Below, piece by piece: positions 44,770 through 57,556 of a DNA stretch of 64,000 bases. The DNA is taken from assembly GCA_963930655.1 (NCBI GenBank), contig OZ005612.1, positions 13,831,001 through 13,895,000 of the forward strand, given 5' to 3'. The position numbers and the translations under genes are program-made. The notes beneath the pieces were generated by a model. The model saw nothing but the letters and a program-made list of their open reading frames with translations. It was not told the origin of the DNA and ran no database searches. The stretch comes from Myrica gale. Its lineage: Eukaryota; Streptophyta; Magnoliopsida; Fagales; Myricaceae. The stretch's first letter is position 1. Each line of letters opens with the position of its first letter.

Positions 44770-46193
44770 TCAAGAGAAATTGTGAAAAAGCTCTAAATTA
44801 CAGGGATTCCTTCCTGAGAGGATCTCAGTGGCGGCCCAACGAGCTAATTGATGCGCAACATCATTTGCTTCCCTCCGAATGTGGCTCACATTCCATGTCT
44901 GAAAATTCTGTAACAATAGATCCATTTGCTTCACTACGTGATGGATCTTCCATTCTGTGATCTCAGGGAAAGTATGAAATGCAGTTATAACAATTTTGGA
45001 GTCACCTTCTACTACAATGTCCTTAAAGCCCAGTTTGTGTGCTAGCGTGATACCTTTTACCATTGCCTCTGCTTCCCCGACCACCGGTTCCTCTGCCTTT
45101 AGTTGTGAGATCTCTGCCCCCTTAAGATAGCCTTGGTGATCCCTTATTATTGCTGCTACCACCGCAAAATGGTCTCTAATTGCGACATCTACATTGACTT
45201 TGACAAGCCCTTTAGGTGGTCTCTGCCAACACCCACTATCTTCAGGAGCCAACTTCCTCCTCCAAGCCAACCAGTGCTCCCTACTTATTCTCCCCACCTT
45301 AACTGCTAAATCATAGGGATCACACCTTTTACCTTCATGCACCACAACATTCCTTGTACTCCATAATAAATCCAAAGCAGTCACCGCATATAGCTGGAAC
45401 CGGTGCTTATCCTCCAGTGGTATTGCTAGGTGCTGGTGGGGATTTAGCAACCTAATCACCCAGTCCTTCACAGACTCTGATCTCAACTGAACAATATTCA
45501 GTTGCCATGGTGACTCACTCCATATGGCTCTCGAGTAAGGACACATATAGAGTAGGTGAGGCAGTGTTTCATGCTCCAGACCACACAGAGAGCATATCAA
45601 TTCCTCTTCCCTAATAACCTGAGTACCCAACCTTGCCGCCAGTTTACAGTTTGTAGGTAGTATATCCCATACTAACTTCCATAGCAACAATTGAATTTAT
45701 GAATCTTTAGCTTCCATAGTTCATTCCACTGGCTTTTCTGCAGAGGGTTTGATGTACTGATGCGATCCTCCACAATCATTGTATATGCTGATTTAATAGA
45801 AAACTCACCCTTTGGATCTAGTGGCCAGAAAATTCCATCCTGCTGCCCCTCCTCTGGAATTCGAATCTTCATTATAGCAGATACCGATTCTTGAGTAAAA
45901 ATAGTTCGAAGATGTCCTATATCCCATCCCCTTCCATCTGGAGTCATCAAGTTGTTCACAGAAATATTTAACTCAGCAGGATTAGTGGCTCGGACTGCAG
46001 GCTTAAAACCTGATATGGAATGCACCCATGGGTCCCTTAGAGCATCTATAGTGCTCCCATCCCCCACCCTATAACACATTCCCTTCTTTACTACCTCACG
46101 ATGCTTTACAATGGTCTTCCACACCCATGAATCCCCTCCTAACACCTCTGCTTCAATGAACTTCTTTCCTCTCAAGTATTTCCCTCCTACCAC
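44770..46193 (-). pseudogene. LINE connector, zinc knuckle (zf-RVT) and RNase H
   Basis: 46193-45672 carries VWKTIVKHREVVKKGMCYRV and GDGSTIDALRDPWV, the post-RT connector. After a frameshift near 45690, the zf-RVT motif is CSLCGLEHETLPHLLYMCPY. The RNase H (RVT_3 type) follows: VNVDVAIRD, GEAEAMVKGITLAHKLGF, VEGDSKIVITAF and REANDVAHQLARWA, with conserved acidic residues present. It stops at 44770. Confidence 0.88.
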
Positions 46194-46199
46194 TTGCAG

Positions 46200-47901
46200 C
46201 TAGATCCGGTCCTGTTGATTAAACATACACCATGCCAGCTTTGAGACCAAAGCCACATTCATATCTGAGACTAACCTTATACCAAGGCCTCCTTCCTGTT
46301 TAGGTAAACAGATTGAAGACCATGATTTTAGTGACAGATTACGACTTTTACCTGCCTTGAAACCCCACCAAAAATTTTTCATCTCCCTATCCATCTCTTT
46401 ACACCAAGTCTTCGGCATTGCATAGTAACCCAACAGGTATGAAGGTATTGCTGCAGCAACCGACTTGATCATCGTAGTTCTACCAGCTTGTGATAGTACT
46501 TTAGCTTTCCACCCCGTAATCTTTTGAATAAATTTCTCTTTTATCTCCTTTGCCATCTCTTTCTTCGATCTGGGAATGATCAGTGGAAATCCTAGATGTT
46601 TAGCTTTAGATGGTAATTTTCTCAGCTGGAGATGATCTGATATAGCAAGAACAAGCTGCCCTCGAAAATTTTTGCTAAAGTGTATTGAAGACTTCTCACG
46701 GTTCAGCTGTTGTCCCGACCATTCCATGCATTTTCTAAGGCAAGCATCCACCATTGAAGCTTCTTTCATCGTTGCTTTGTCAAATAGCAATAGGTCGTCA
46801 GTAAAAAGAATGTGAGTAAGTCGCGGTGCTGCCCTACCCACTTTGATCCCTTGCAATCTGCCTTGTTGTTCTTCCTTGAGTAGAATCCGGGATAGAAGCT
46901 CAGAACATAGGATAAACAATAGAGGGGATAAAGGGTCCCCTTGTCGAATACCCCTTGATGGCTTGAAATTTCCAACCGGGCTTCCATTTATGAGAATGGA
47001 CAGCGATGTAGTCGAGACACACTGCTCTACCCAACGAATCCACTTGGAGTTAAAGCCAAAGTTTTTCAGTATTTTGAATATAAAACTCCACTCCACTCGA
47101 TCATATGCCTTCTCCATGTCCGCTTTTATTGCCATCCAACCACCTCTCCCCTGCTTGTGATTCATACAATGGAATATCTCCGCCGCGACTATATAGTTAT
47201 CTTGTATCGACCGTCCAGGGACAAACGCCATTTGATAAGGAGATATCAGCTTTGAGATTATAGTCTTCAACCGATCAGTCATAATCTTTGAAATCAATTT
47301 ATAAATGACATTACACAGGCTGATTGGTCTATATTGGCTCACTTTAGCTGGATTGGCAACTTTCGGGATAAGTGTGATATGGGTATGATTGAGTGCAGGG
47401 GGCATGATATCATTGTTGAAGAAATGTTGAACTGTACGAACCACATCTGTCCCAACTATATCCCAAAAGAATCGGTAAAAAAAATACTGTCATACCGTCT
47501 GGGCCTGGTGCCTTTTCCTGGGGCATTTGCTTGAGTGTCTGGAGAATCTCTTCTGCATCCGGTATCTTGGTTAACAAAGCATTTTCTTGGGGTGTGATCA
47601 TGGGCTGAATCAGCTTGTCAAGATCATCGGGTATTTCAGGTTCTATTGTAGTAAACAAAGTTTGGAAGAAACTCAAGAATTCCTTTCCCACCGCTGCTCG
47701 ACCTTTCACCCACCCTTGCTCTACTGTTTTTCTTTGACTGATATGATTTCTACACCTACGTATCACCGTGGACGCATGGTAGTATTTGGTATTCAGTTCA
47801 CTGGAAGTCAACCATATCTCCTTTGACTTCTGCCTCCATAGTATCTCTTCCCTCCTCAGCTGTTCTTCCAACATTAGTTTTAGGTCTACCTCAACTTGCA
47901 A
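46200..47901 (-). pseudogene. LINE reverse transcriptase
   Basis: First part 47901-47410 ends in KAPGPDGMTVFF before a frameshift near 47430. The second part, 47444-46200, contains YRPISLCNVIYKLISK, AIKADMEKAYDRVEW, GIRQGDPLSPLLFILC, the active-site box LFTDDLLLF and KHLGFPLII, in the normal order for a plant LINE RT. TDD replaces the common ADD, but both catalytic Asp remain. The reading ends at a TAG at 46197-46199; the frame of the connector resumes directly after. Confidence 0.9.
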
Positions 47902-47925
47902 AGTTGCTGAATTTGGTACTTCACT

Positions 47926-48861
47926 TTAACAAGCTGCCAGCTGATCTTTAGTACTCCGGATGCGGTCTTGTATTCTGCCATAATACCTTTTATTCCATCT
48001 ACGCAAAGCAAATCTCGTAGCTCTGATCTTTCTGAGTAATCTATCAGCTGGGTCCTCCTCATTAACCCCTCCCCAAGCAGTTGCCACTACATCATAGCAC
48101 GCCGGCTCCCTTGTCCAAAACATTTCGAATTTGAAAGGCTTAGGGGTAGCCTCATCATTGCCATTCAATTTCAAAATCACTGGGAAGTGATCCGAATTTG
48201 TGATTGGATAATGTGCAATGACGGCATTTGGGTACTCTGTTCTCCATGTCACGTTTGAGATGCCCCTGTCCAACCTCTCTCTTATATTTGCTCTTCCCTG
48301 TCTTCTATTACACCACGTGAATTTCGATCCGACATACCCCAAATCCACCAATCCCATCGACTGCATAAACTGGGCTAATCCCCTAGAACTTGATCCCATC
48401 AATCGGTTCCCACCTCTCTTCTCCCCACTACTGACAATGTCATTGAAATCTCCCATTGCCACCCAAGGTGTTTCGTCCAGTGGAGCTATGTGCCGCATAC
48501 CTTGCCAAAATTCCTCCTTCTCCCTCCAACTGAAAGGCCCATACACCAAAGAACAAAGGAACCTGACATCTTCCCCACCCGGCTCTACTGCCATATGAAT
48601 AACATTCTTAGACTTGACCAAAACAGAAAAACTAAAACCAGAACGCCAACAAAAAACCAGACCTCCTTTTCTACCTATTGAAGGCACTGTAAGAAACAAA
48701 TCAAAACCAACCCTCTTCATCACACGGGCAACAATATCACAGCTAACCTTACTTTCCATTAAAAAAATCCCCGCCGGATCTTCGGATTTCACCAAATCCC
48801 GGAGGGCCGTCACTGCCGAAGGTCACCCCAGCCCTCGGCAGTTCCACGCTATTAGCTTCAT
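47926..48861 (-). pseudogene. LINE APE-type endonuclease
   Basis: Starts MKLIAWNCRGLG at 48861, followed by a TGA where Trp is expected, then open from 48813. The catalytic series is visible: N in WNCRGLG, E in FLMESKV, GDFND, and SDHFPV near the end. RERLDRGISN is the usual plant LINE endonuclease motif. One point mutation separates it from an intact domain start. Confidence 0.88.
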
Positions 48862-49307
48862 GATGAAGGTGGGGGCATGGTCTGGCCCGCCTCCTCAGCC
48901 TTTGAAGTAGCATAGATGTATTGTTGGTTATGCTGGTGATGATCTGTGGCATTATGCTGTTTGCCTTTCTTGTGCCGTTGACCCTTTCGTTTCAATCCAG
49001 AGTGATGACTGTCCGTACTTCCGGGATGAAATAGTTCCGCCAACAGTAAGTCAGAGTGGAACTCGGAAGACTTGCCTTCCTCCTTACCCTTCTTAAGAGA
49101 ATGCCCCTCCTCATTCTTGTCGATCTCCGCGACTCTCCTTTTGACTCCCCCCTTGCTGTTTGATGAAAGGTCGACATAGCCGTTGCCCGATAGGTGAATC
49201 CCCGCTGGGCTTTGATTCTTTGGCCCCTCATTCTTCAGAGTTTGCAGCTGCCGTATGGGTGGGCTTACCACCTCTTCATTTTTACTGAGCCCATTATTTA
49301 AATCCAT
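48858..49307 (-). pseudogene. LINE ORF1 C-terminal part
   Basis: 149 codons, hydrophilic, Lys/Ser/His-rich (KRRVAEIDKNEEGHSLKKGK, KRKGQRHKKGKQHNATDHHQ), ending AEEAGQTMPPPSS. This is the low-complexity tail typical of plant LINE ORF1 proteins. The N-terminal DUF4283/CCHC region is missing, consistent with 5' truncation. The stop overlaps the start of the endonuclease reading frame. Confidence 0.7.
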
Positions 49308-49310
49308 CCC

Positions 49311-50190
49311 ACGTGGCTATAACTTCCTCAGGATTTAAATATCTGCACGTTATATAGGCCGACTTCGATCTGAATTTAAATTTGGGACCATTCTATCACA
49401 TATTTAAAAAGTCTGAGATCGTTAAAAGGGACACATATTCTGTTTTTTTTTTCTTTTTCACCCTTCCAAGCCAAGGAGGAGCTAACTTCAAGCCACTATT
49501 CTTCTAAACTTGACATTAATAAGAGGTAATTACACTTTGCACCCTTCAATTAAGAGATTTTTGAATCTATCAATTTAGACGATTTTTTCGTGTAAATTTA
49601 TAATTTTATTGTCATAATTTTCTTGATGGTGTCTTCTTTAGGCTAAAATCGTAATTTCGAAGGTCAAATTATAGAGTAATTTTAATTGTCTACTTTAAAC
49701 TATAACCATAAATGACTTGGACTTTTCATCCTAAGAAAAAAGGGGCATTATAGTGAGTTTAGCGCAAAAAGAAAAAAAAAAGTAGAGAAAACATCCTAGG
49801 AAGCCCATGCTTAGGCGAATCTATTGATCATTTCACGGATTTTCCTTTCTAGAATGATTGATATTTGAGAAATTTAGATTGATCATTTCATGGATTTTCC
49901 TTTCTAAAATGATTGATATTTGAGAAATTTGAGGATATAATAATGAAATCATCAAATACGTCTCGTCCAAAAAATTCTAAGGGAATTGTCATATGATAAT
50001 GGATTTGATTGTTGGTCAGTTGAAAAGGCCGGAGCAGAAGGTGTCAGTCTGCATCATGTGATTTAAAACGCCATGAAATCACGCGGGTAACTGAAGACCG
50101 CATGGCAGGGACTCATTTATGGTTAAACTTGAGGCATAAACACGTGAAGACAGCCCCGTGCAACACAACTCGATACTTTTTTTTTTGAAT
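49311..50190. other. Intergenic with a 53-bp tandem duplication
   Basis: No gene recognised. GATTGATCATTTCA.GGATTTTCC through GATATTTGAGAAATTT occurs twice at about 49826-49878 and 49880-49931. The last nine bases, 50182-50190 (TTTTTGAAT), are the left TSD of the next MULE. Confidence 0.6.
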
Positions 50191-50652
50191 GGCTTAACAT
50201 GTCCATGTAGTATTATTTCTTGTAAATATGTCTTTGTGATAAAAAAAATCGATTTATGCTCCTGGAGTGCAAGTTTAATCAAATATATACACTTTCGTCT
50301 TCTGTTCGTCTTATCATATAATGACATGTGATAACGTGACTCACATATAGACATGTGAACCAATATTTTTTGAACAGATGTCTTTTACCATCTGTACTGC
50401 CACGTCATATTTAAAAAAATAAAAGAAATTGAAACACGTCAAGTCAAGGAAATAAAGACAAAAAAAAACATAAAAGTAAAACATGCGAAACACGTCAGTT
50501 TTATTGAAATAAAAAACAAAATCAAACAAAACATCAAAACGTAAAACTTGAAACGATAATGTTCAGAACCCTACTCTCATTTTCCCCCAATCTCTCATAT
50601 TCAAAAATTTTCCCCCAATCTCTCCCATTCAATACTAAGAACCCTAAATTTC

Positions 50653-50865
50653 TTGATGACCAAAATCGACGTCAACACCAAACACAACCCAATGCACTCA
50701 GCTTTCCATTCTTCCTCCCATCGATCTGGTGTTTCCCAATGTGGGGTGGTGTTTCCCGACGATGTGAGTTGCAAATGTGGTCTTCGAGCATGCCTGAGGA
50801 CATCGTTGACTGATGGTAACTCAGGACGCCAATTTTATGGATGTCCCATGTTCAGTGGCAAGAGT
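50653..50865 (+). pseudogene. zf-GRF zinc-finger gene, exon 1, carried by MULE
   Basis: Reads MMTKIDVNTKHNPMHSAFHS..., then VSCKCGLRACLRTSLTDGNS GRQFYGCPMFSGKS. The CxCGxxAxLRTSxTxxNxGRxFYGCP pattern is the first half of a GRF-type zinc finger as found in many small plant proteins. A consensus GTAAG donor follows at 50866. The second half of the finger (CGFFxW) was not found downstream. Small zf-GRF genes occur often inside plant MULEs; whether this one serves the element or was captured is unknown. Confidence 0.65.
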
Positions 50866-51479
50866 GTAAGTTTGATCCCTAGTTGTAGTTCTTATTGCTT
50901 ACTTACATTTTGATTGTGATATATGTTGGAGATGTTATTTGCTTTTCATTTGCTTTGGTAATTTCTTGTGCGGAAATAATTGCTTCCGTTGAAATCACTG
51001 CACTTTTTTGTGTTGCTAGATAGGGATGATCCGAATTTGATTCTTTGAATGTTGGTTGTTTACAAAATGTTTTGTATTGCTAGATAATTCTTTGAATGTT
51101 GGTTATCTACAAAATCTTTTGTGTTGCTAGATGGTGCTGATCCGAACAGAATCTTACCCTGCCATTCTAATAACATTTAAGCTGCGGTCTAATTTCAGAG
51201 ACAATTGGACACTAAGCAAGAAAGTTACATCCCATAATAAATGTTCCCCAAGTATTGGAGCTCAAAATGAATTACACCAAACAAAAGCATGACACAGATG
51301 TTGTACTTCTCGTTAGAAGAGCAATACTTTCCTGAAATGCTATGAGATAATGCTAAAGTGAATATCTTGTACATATAGGATCAAGGATCGTCCATTTGCT
51401 TGGGTCATTTGATTATTTATGTTGTACAGATCAGAAATAATTTAAAGTTAATATATATGAATGAAATATTTTACCTCCA

Positions 51480-51638
51480 ATGGTCAAGAAGATGAAGAAG
51501 TTGGAAGCTGACCAACACAAACTCAAGAAGAAAGAGAAGCGCATGACATACTATTTGCTTGGGTCTTGGGTACTAACAATTGGAATGAGTTTATCATACC
51601 TACGTATGCCATGCATATCAGTGGAGGGGTCTGTGTAA
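51480..51638 (+). pseudogene. Coiled-coil plus transmembrane exon, probably of the zf-GRF gene
   Basis: 52 codons: MVKKMKKLEADQHKLKKKEK followed by RMTYYLLGSWVLTIGMSLSY LRMPCISVEGSV. A short Lys-rich helix then a hydrophobic segment is the usual C-terminal layout of plant small zf-GRF proteins. The reading begins at an ATG directly, with no clear splice acceptor. Confidence 0.45.
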
Positions 51639-52344
51639 TGGGACAACTTGTAGTTGTCTGGTAGTATGTTTTAGGAGAATGAGACACTTGTAGTTGTCTG
51701 GTTGGACACTCTATTGTGCACTTTTGTGTAATGGGACAGCTTGTAGTTTTGTAAAATGCAATCTGACAAGTATTGCAAAACATATTGTAATCCAGAATTG
51801 CTTCTACTATGGAAACTGACAGGTATTGTGTTTTGCAATTTGACAAGTATTTTGTTTTGCTTCTTCACTTTGTAAAATGCAATTTGACATTTATTAAGGG
51901 TTGTTAAAACAGTTTGTAAAATGCAACATGACATTTATTTAGATTTTTCAAAACAGTTTATAAAATGCACCACAGGGAAATATTATGTTCTGTCAAAATA
52001 CACAACAAATCCAATCCTATCCAAATACACAACCCATCAATTATATTCATAAGCAAAAAATAGCATGTAACCTATAAAGCAATCTGTAATCACAATCATG
52101 TTCGTACTGGGTACATACATTGTTCAACCTACAAAATTACATATCCGTTTCTTAGGAGCGATCAACGCTCATTACAAAAATATGCACATAACCACCATAA
52201 CCCAACCAATACAATTGCATCACCAAAACTCAACCACTCTAAAACCTGCACAAAACATCAATACCCAACCAAAAAAACTTCATAGAACCACCAAAACTCA
52301 ACCAAGCCAAAATAATTGTCCTACACATTTAGAATCTCATCATT
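51639..52344. other. MULE interior with degenerate short repeats
   Basis: No gene supported. GACA.CTTGTAGTTGTCTGGT recurs at about 51644 and 51684, and GTAAAATGCAA.TTGACA recurs four times between about 51750 and 51935, indicating local duplications. Confidence 0.45.
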
Positions 52345-53583
52345 GAGTGGCCCGTGCTCTCTCAACACCTTTAGCACGCCTACTTGAAACACGTTCTGGT
52401 TCGGCTCCATCGATACCCAGTTCTCTTCCCTGCGTTCATAGACAAATTTAGAACTATGAGTTGCCTAATCTGTCAAATCAAATCAATCAACTCATCCGGA
52501 GATTTATTACTCGACTCCCACGAGTGTTGGTGGTAGTGCCCTATTGGTCAAGACGAGGAACATGCTGACTCATACCACGGGTCCTGGTGGCAGGGCCTGA
52601 ATGGTCTATACCTTGGTGCCTTGCACTTGGTTGTTGCACGTGACCGATTAGATTTGACATAACTGAACGCGTAACCATTTGCAATGCAAAATAGTTGAAG
52701 GGATCTCTTGAAAAGGTTTAAGTTTCCAAACCACATCCCTGTGCATAACCTCAGCCTCCTTCCAGAAGTAAGGTTTGTCTCATGAAACTCTGAACACTTC
52801 GTTCTACCTTGGAAGCCTTCGTTACCTTCATTAGGACCCTCACTCATGCTATCTTCAGCCTCAGTAGACTCCTGGGGTGCCACCTCGGTCTCCCTAGCAA
52901 CTGAATGAGTTGCTCCAAACCATGCCATAACATTGTCCCGATCCCTCTTCGCTGTATCCTTATCGTTATTGTTAGGATAAATCTCCCGTTGTTCCTCCCC
53001 AACACTACCCTCAAAGTCACTCAATTCAGGTTCTTCCACCCCTACCTCAACCTCAACCCCAACCTCATCGTCACCCTCTTTATCCCCAACCCCATCACTA
53101 AAAGCACTCCCCATCTTCACCATCCATATCATACTCACCACCATAAAAAGCACCCTCATCCTCACCATTCATATCATTCTCACCATCCATATCATACCCA
53201 ACACCATAATAGTCATCATCTAAATCATCTATAACCTCTGGAATATCTATCGAATGCACGACATACAAGTGCAACTCTTTTTGCCTTTGCTGCACCAGAA
53301 TATCCAGTAAGCCCTGGACATCGACGTCGCTTGTGAGTTATATGAATGACCTCACCTCATCATGGCAAAACTTATAGGCGAATTTCTCAACATTATTGTA
53401 TCTCATCTTTTTGCTGATGAACTTCTTAAGGACCACCACTAAGAGGTAGTCCGGATCAAGGTTGCCTATATGTTCAACCTCGCTCCAGCATAGACGTTCA
53501 ACGATTGACTTAGTGATCCACCATGGTGTACATAGATATGCACCATTGCTAGATAACATGGAAAAATAGAAGTTTGTCATCAA
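52345..53583 (-). pseudogene. MURA-like MULE transposase, internally deleted
   Basis: Near 53500: MCWSEVEHIG-type text (RLCWSEVEHIGNLDPDYLLV). At 53295-53200: KELHLYVVHSIDIPEVIDD, as at the end of the PB1-like N-terminal domain of plant MuDR proteins. Then an acidic linker, then MWFGNLNLFKRSLQLFCIAN GYAFSYVKSNRSRATTKCKA, the conserved block before the catalytic core. The DDE core and SWIM finger that should follow are absent. The last piece, after a possible acceptor near 52430, reads ELGIDGAEPERVSSRRAKGV ERARATQ and a stop, possibly the old C-terminus. So the middle of the transposase is deleted. Confidence 0.62.
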
Positions 53584-53759
53584 TACAAATTAAATTTCAG
53601 TTAAACATATTTGACTAATAAGGTAATCCACAAAAAAAATCTTGATTATTATTATTATTATTTTGCTTAATGAACTAACTAATTGAGGTCTTTTCTTCAT
53701 GATTAGATTTAACATCAGGTTTATATAAACACATATTCGAAATGCAAATTCTCATTTTT

Positions 53760-53761
<2 letters not shown>

Positions 53762-53801
<40 letters not shown>
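53762..53801. repeat. (AT)n microsatellite
   Basis: About 20 AT units inside the MULE. Confidence 0.92.
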
Positions 53802-53803
<2 letters not shown>

Positions 53804-54881
53804 TAACTAATGTCAATCAAATAAAATATTGATAAAAGACACGAATGTCAATCTTGAAAATAAGACCTGCAAATTGCCAATATAATATTTAGTGATCAAT
53901 GTCCTCCACATCTCTCCCTCTCTCTACCGTACTATCAGGATTTTAGGTCCCCACGTATTGAACTAAACTCATGATGTTCATTGCAGAGTAAAGCTACCAA
54001 GCTGAATTAAATAGAGATTATTAGGTCGACAACCAAAAAAGCACACAAATAGGTCCCTCCACAAATGAATAAAGAACAAACTTTTTCACTATAACCAAGC
54101 ACGTGCAGACAAAAAATTTCACACCCAACCCAAACGTAACTGCTTAACTTAAAAAAACACACAAATGGTCCCTACACTACTGAACAAATAATAAAAACAA
54201 GACAAAAAAGTGTAAACACATGAGAACTAAAAGTGTAAATATAGTTAAAGGAGGACAATAAAACAACATTAACAAACAAAACGAACCTTTATTTCGAGTT
54301 CAGTTACAATAGAAAGGAGGACCCTTTGATCAAGATCGTGGCTGTCGCAGGAATGAAAAGCTTCCTCGAGTCAACAAGTATGGCTGCCGAAGTCTATCAG
54401 TGGGTTTAGGGCTACAGGTGAATTTGGGGAAAAATTTCGAAGAGGGAGAATGGGTAAGAACGGGAAAATGGAAGACTTTCAAGAACGTCACCGTTTCTAA
54501 GTTTCAAAGTTTTACGTTTTGATGTTTTATTTTATTTTGTTTTTTATTTCATTAAACTGACGTGTTTCGCTTTTATGTTTTTTATGTTTTGTCTTTATTT
54601 CCTTAACTTGACGTGTTTCAATGTTTTATTTATTTTTTAATACGACATGGCAGTACGGGTGGCAAAAGACACGTGTCTAAAAAATATTGGTCCACGTGTC
54701 TACTTGTGAGCCACGTCATCACATGCCGTTAAATGATAAGACGGAGAGAGGACAGAAGTGTATATATTTGATTGACCTTGCACCCCAGGGGTATAAATCA
54801 AAATATTTTTTTTACCACAAGGACATATTTGCAACAAAGTAATACCACAGGGGCACGTAGTGCATTTAAGCCTTTTTGAAT

Positions 54882-55629
54882 TGGACATTTATTCATGTGC
54901 GTTTGGACTTATGCGAACTTGACCCAATATCTACCTGAGTTAAATTTAACACGACAAATTTAAGAGAAACTAACCCGCCTACTGACCCACCTAACATTTT
55001 AAGTCTTAATTATTTTCATGATTTGAACTTTTGAATATGCGTCTAACTTACACTCTCAAGAGATCCCCACTGCCACTTGAGCTACTTGGGTGGGTTAAGA
55101 AAATAATACTCAGGCTCAACTGATATTCCTGGGTAAATTTTAGTAGCTGAGTGCTATGTTTCATTTGTGGTTGTTTTTGTTTTGTTTGCTGAGCCATATT
55201 TTGGTAGATGTTTTTTCACTCACACATCTGAGATTAAAAAGCTTCTACATACAGTTCAAGTGCAATCTTATGGAACCGGGGTAATACAAGAGAAGAGAAG
55301 AGGAGGAATCCAACAGCCCAGCAAGAGTTGTACATGTCTCTGGTGTAACAAGACTCAAAAAATACATTTACCAAAACTACCAAATACATTGGTGGAAACA
55401 AAAAATTTCACCTGCCGATTACACTAGCAAAAATTGAAGTAATGAAGTACCAAATGCAATATGTATTATGTGGAGCTGAAACAGGACCTAATTACAAGAA
55501 TAAAGGCTTTACGTTTCCTTCTCTACAGGTAATAGCTACATCTCACCTGAGCCAAACTCCGAGAATAAATGAACTTCAACAAGGGCTCCGGGTTCAATTT
55601 TATCCTCTCCCAATATTTACCATTTCCTT
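54882..55629. other. 3' flank of the PERK gene
   Basis: No separate gene supported. 55200-55629 probably includes the 3' UTR of the minus-strand kinase gene; the rest is AT-rich spacer. Confidence 0.45.
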
Positions 55630-57556
55630 TCAACTATCCAAGCTAGTCTGGCTGAAAAAATCTGTACTGTAATTTTGACTACCAAATGCCATCCTCCTAA
55701 ACAATCTGATTTCTGCAGATTGTTGTGCGGAGTCAAATACTTCACTTTCCCCCACTCTCATTCCATTGGTCAGATCTGAAGTAGCTAAACTATCAAAGGC
55801 TCTAACAACCTGAGAAGCATGAGAATGTCAAGCACTATTATTTCCATCCATCTGTATCCTAAGATTAGTGAATGACATAGGTAAAGGAAATATTTTAACT
55901 GTTTGCATCCTCAAATTTAATTACCTGTCCCACTCGCGGTCTCTTGGCAGCCGAATGACGCACACAAGCAGCAGCTACCTCAATCATACAGAACATTTCC
56001 CTCTTAACATAGTGCATTTGCAGCCTCGGATCAGCCAAATCTTGAAATTGCTCATTATCCAGTGCAAGCTTAGCAAAGGTCGAGCCTGGAAAATGAAGTG
56101 ACTTAGAAAAGCTTGAGTGCACAGATTTTTCCTTGGTAAGTTTTCAAACATTCCTTTGTCGCATCTAGCCGATACACTTGGTTATTTTCAAATCCTTTCT
56201 ATGCCTTTTTTTTTCTAATCAAATCCTTTCTAGACTAACCACACTCTATCAGGTCAGCAACGGCAGCCTTTTGCTTTCTTGTTTTCCAAAAGGTAACGAA
56301 AACATCAATTTTCAAAGAGAGACTAGTGCATAGGTGATGATGCCCTGACCTCGCTATTGTTACATTCTAAAATTCAGAAGACCAAAGATGTCTGAAACAA
56401 GATAAGAATGTGACTGACTCAAGTATGCAGACAGTCAAACAGATGAAAAGTTATGCCGTCAACAATTTGTACCAAATAAACTGAGTAATAATGACATAAG
56501 AAACAGTAAAAGCAGCACAAAGATGACAAAGGGTTCAAAGTCAAGTCATGACATATTACCACAGAATTGACATAAGCAGACAGGAAGAAGTAGTTTGGTG
56601 AATAATTGCTGCCTTCCTAGGTATCAGTTTAGCAATAATAGGTTCCGATACATTTTATTCAGGAGCTAAAGAAACTTTTTGACAAGACTGCATTAAAACA
56701 GTTACCCATTCAACTAGAATCTCATCTCCCAAAGGTTGGGATGCATCCACAGGCTTCCTTCCAGTAATTAGCTCCAGAAGTACAACTCCAAAGGAGTATA
56801 CGTCTGATTTATCCGTCAATTTGCCACTTGATGCATATTCAGGGGCCATATATCTAAACCAACCAACATACACGATCAATTTATACTTATGCATCTTGAA
56901 GAAAAAAGATGTTTCTACTGAATTAGCTATACTTCAATTAGCAGATGCCCCCAGGCCTTGAGGGGGATATGGACTAATAAATGAGCTGCTCACCCGAAAG
57001 TTCCCATCACACGGGTGGATATATGCGTATTTGCATTAAGGGCTAGTTTGGCAAGCCCAAAGTCTGAAACCTGTAAAATAAGGGGAGAATGTAGGCTTCA
57101 AATCGAAAGAATATTTCCGAATGTAGCCTGAGAAGAGCATACCCGAGCTTCAAAGTTGTGATCTAGATGAATATTTGATGACTTAATGTCCCTGTGAATA
57201 ATTCGAGGATAACCTGTCATATGCGTAACAATTAGACATAACAGATATTGGAAATGAAATGGAAGTGCATGCAAAAAATACATCTTTTTAATAGTTCTCC
57301 AGGGGTAAAACTTATGCATCATATGGTGGTTAGGTTTCACTTCTCTTACTTCTCAATAGGCTGGTCATATACCTGTACAAGCCAAGCCCACATTCTGTCT
57401 ATGCTTGTAACAACATAATATCGAAAATCAGAAACATTATCCCCAAAGACGAGCGGAGTCCTTTAGAAGCATATCTGGAGGTAACATGCCCTTGTTGGTC
57501 ATCAAATTTTCAGGATAAGCAGTCATAACTTTTTAACCAAATAGTCCCTTTTATCC

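Larger units (their letters stand above)
44673..49310 (-). mobile_element. L1-type LINE (non-LTR retrotransposon), 5'-truncated
   Basis: On the minus strand: tail of ORF1 (49307-48858), APE-type endonuclease (48861-47926), reverse transcriptase (47901-46200), connector with zinc knuckle and RNase H (46193-44770), then a short 3' UTR ending in nine A residues (plus-strand T run 44673-44681). The number of lesions over about 4 kb of coding sequence is small, so the insertion is young compared with the gypsy nest. The 5' end lacks the usual ORF1 start. No convincing TSD was found. Confidence 0.92.
50191..54872. mobile_element. Mutator-like element with long TIRs, gene-carrying
   Basis: TIRs of roughly 370 bp (about 50191-50560 and 54500-54872) begin GGCTTAA and share CGTCTTATCAT, GACACGTGGACC and GAAACACGTCAAGT-type strings. 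The flanks carry TTTTTGAAT on both sides (50182-50190 and 54873-54881), a 9-bp TSD. The interior holds a zf-GRF gene piece on the plus strand and transposase remains on the minus strand. The transposase core appears to be lost, so it is now non-autonomous. Moderate TIR divergence suggests an older insertion. Confidence 0.9.
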
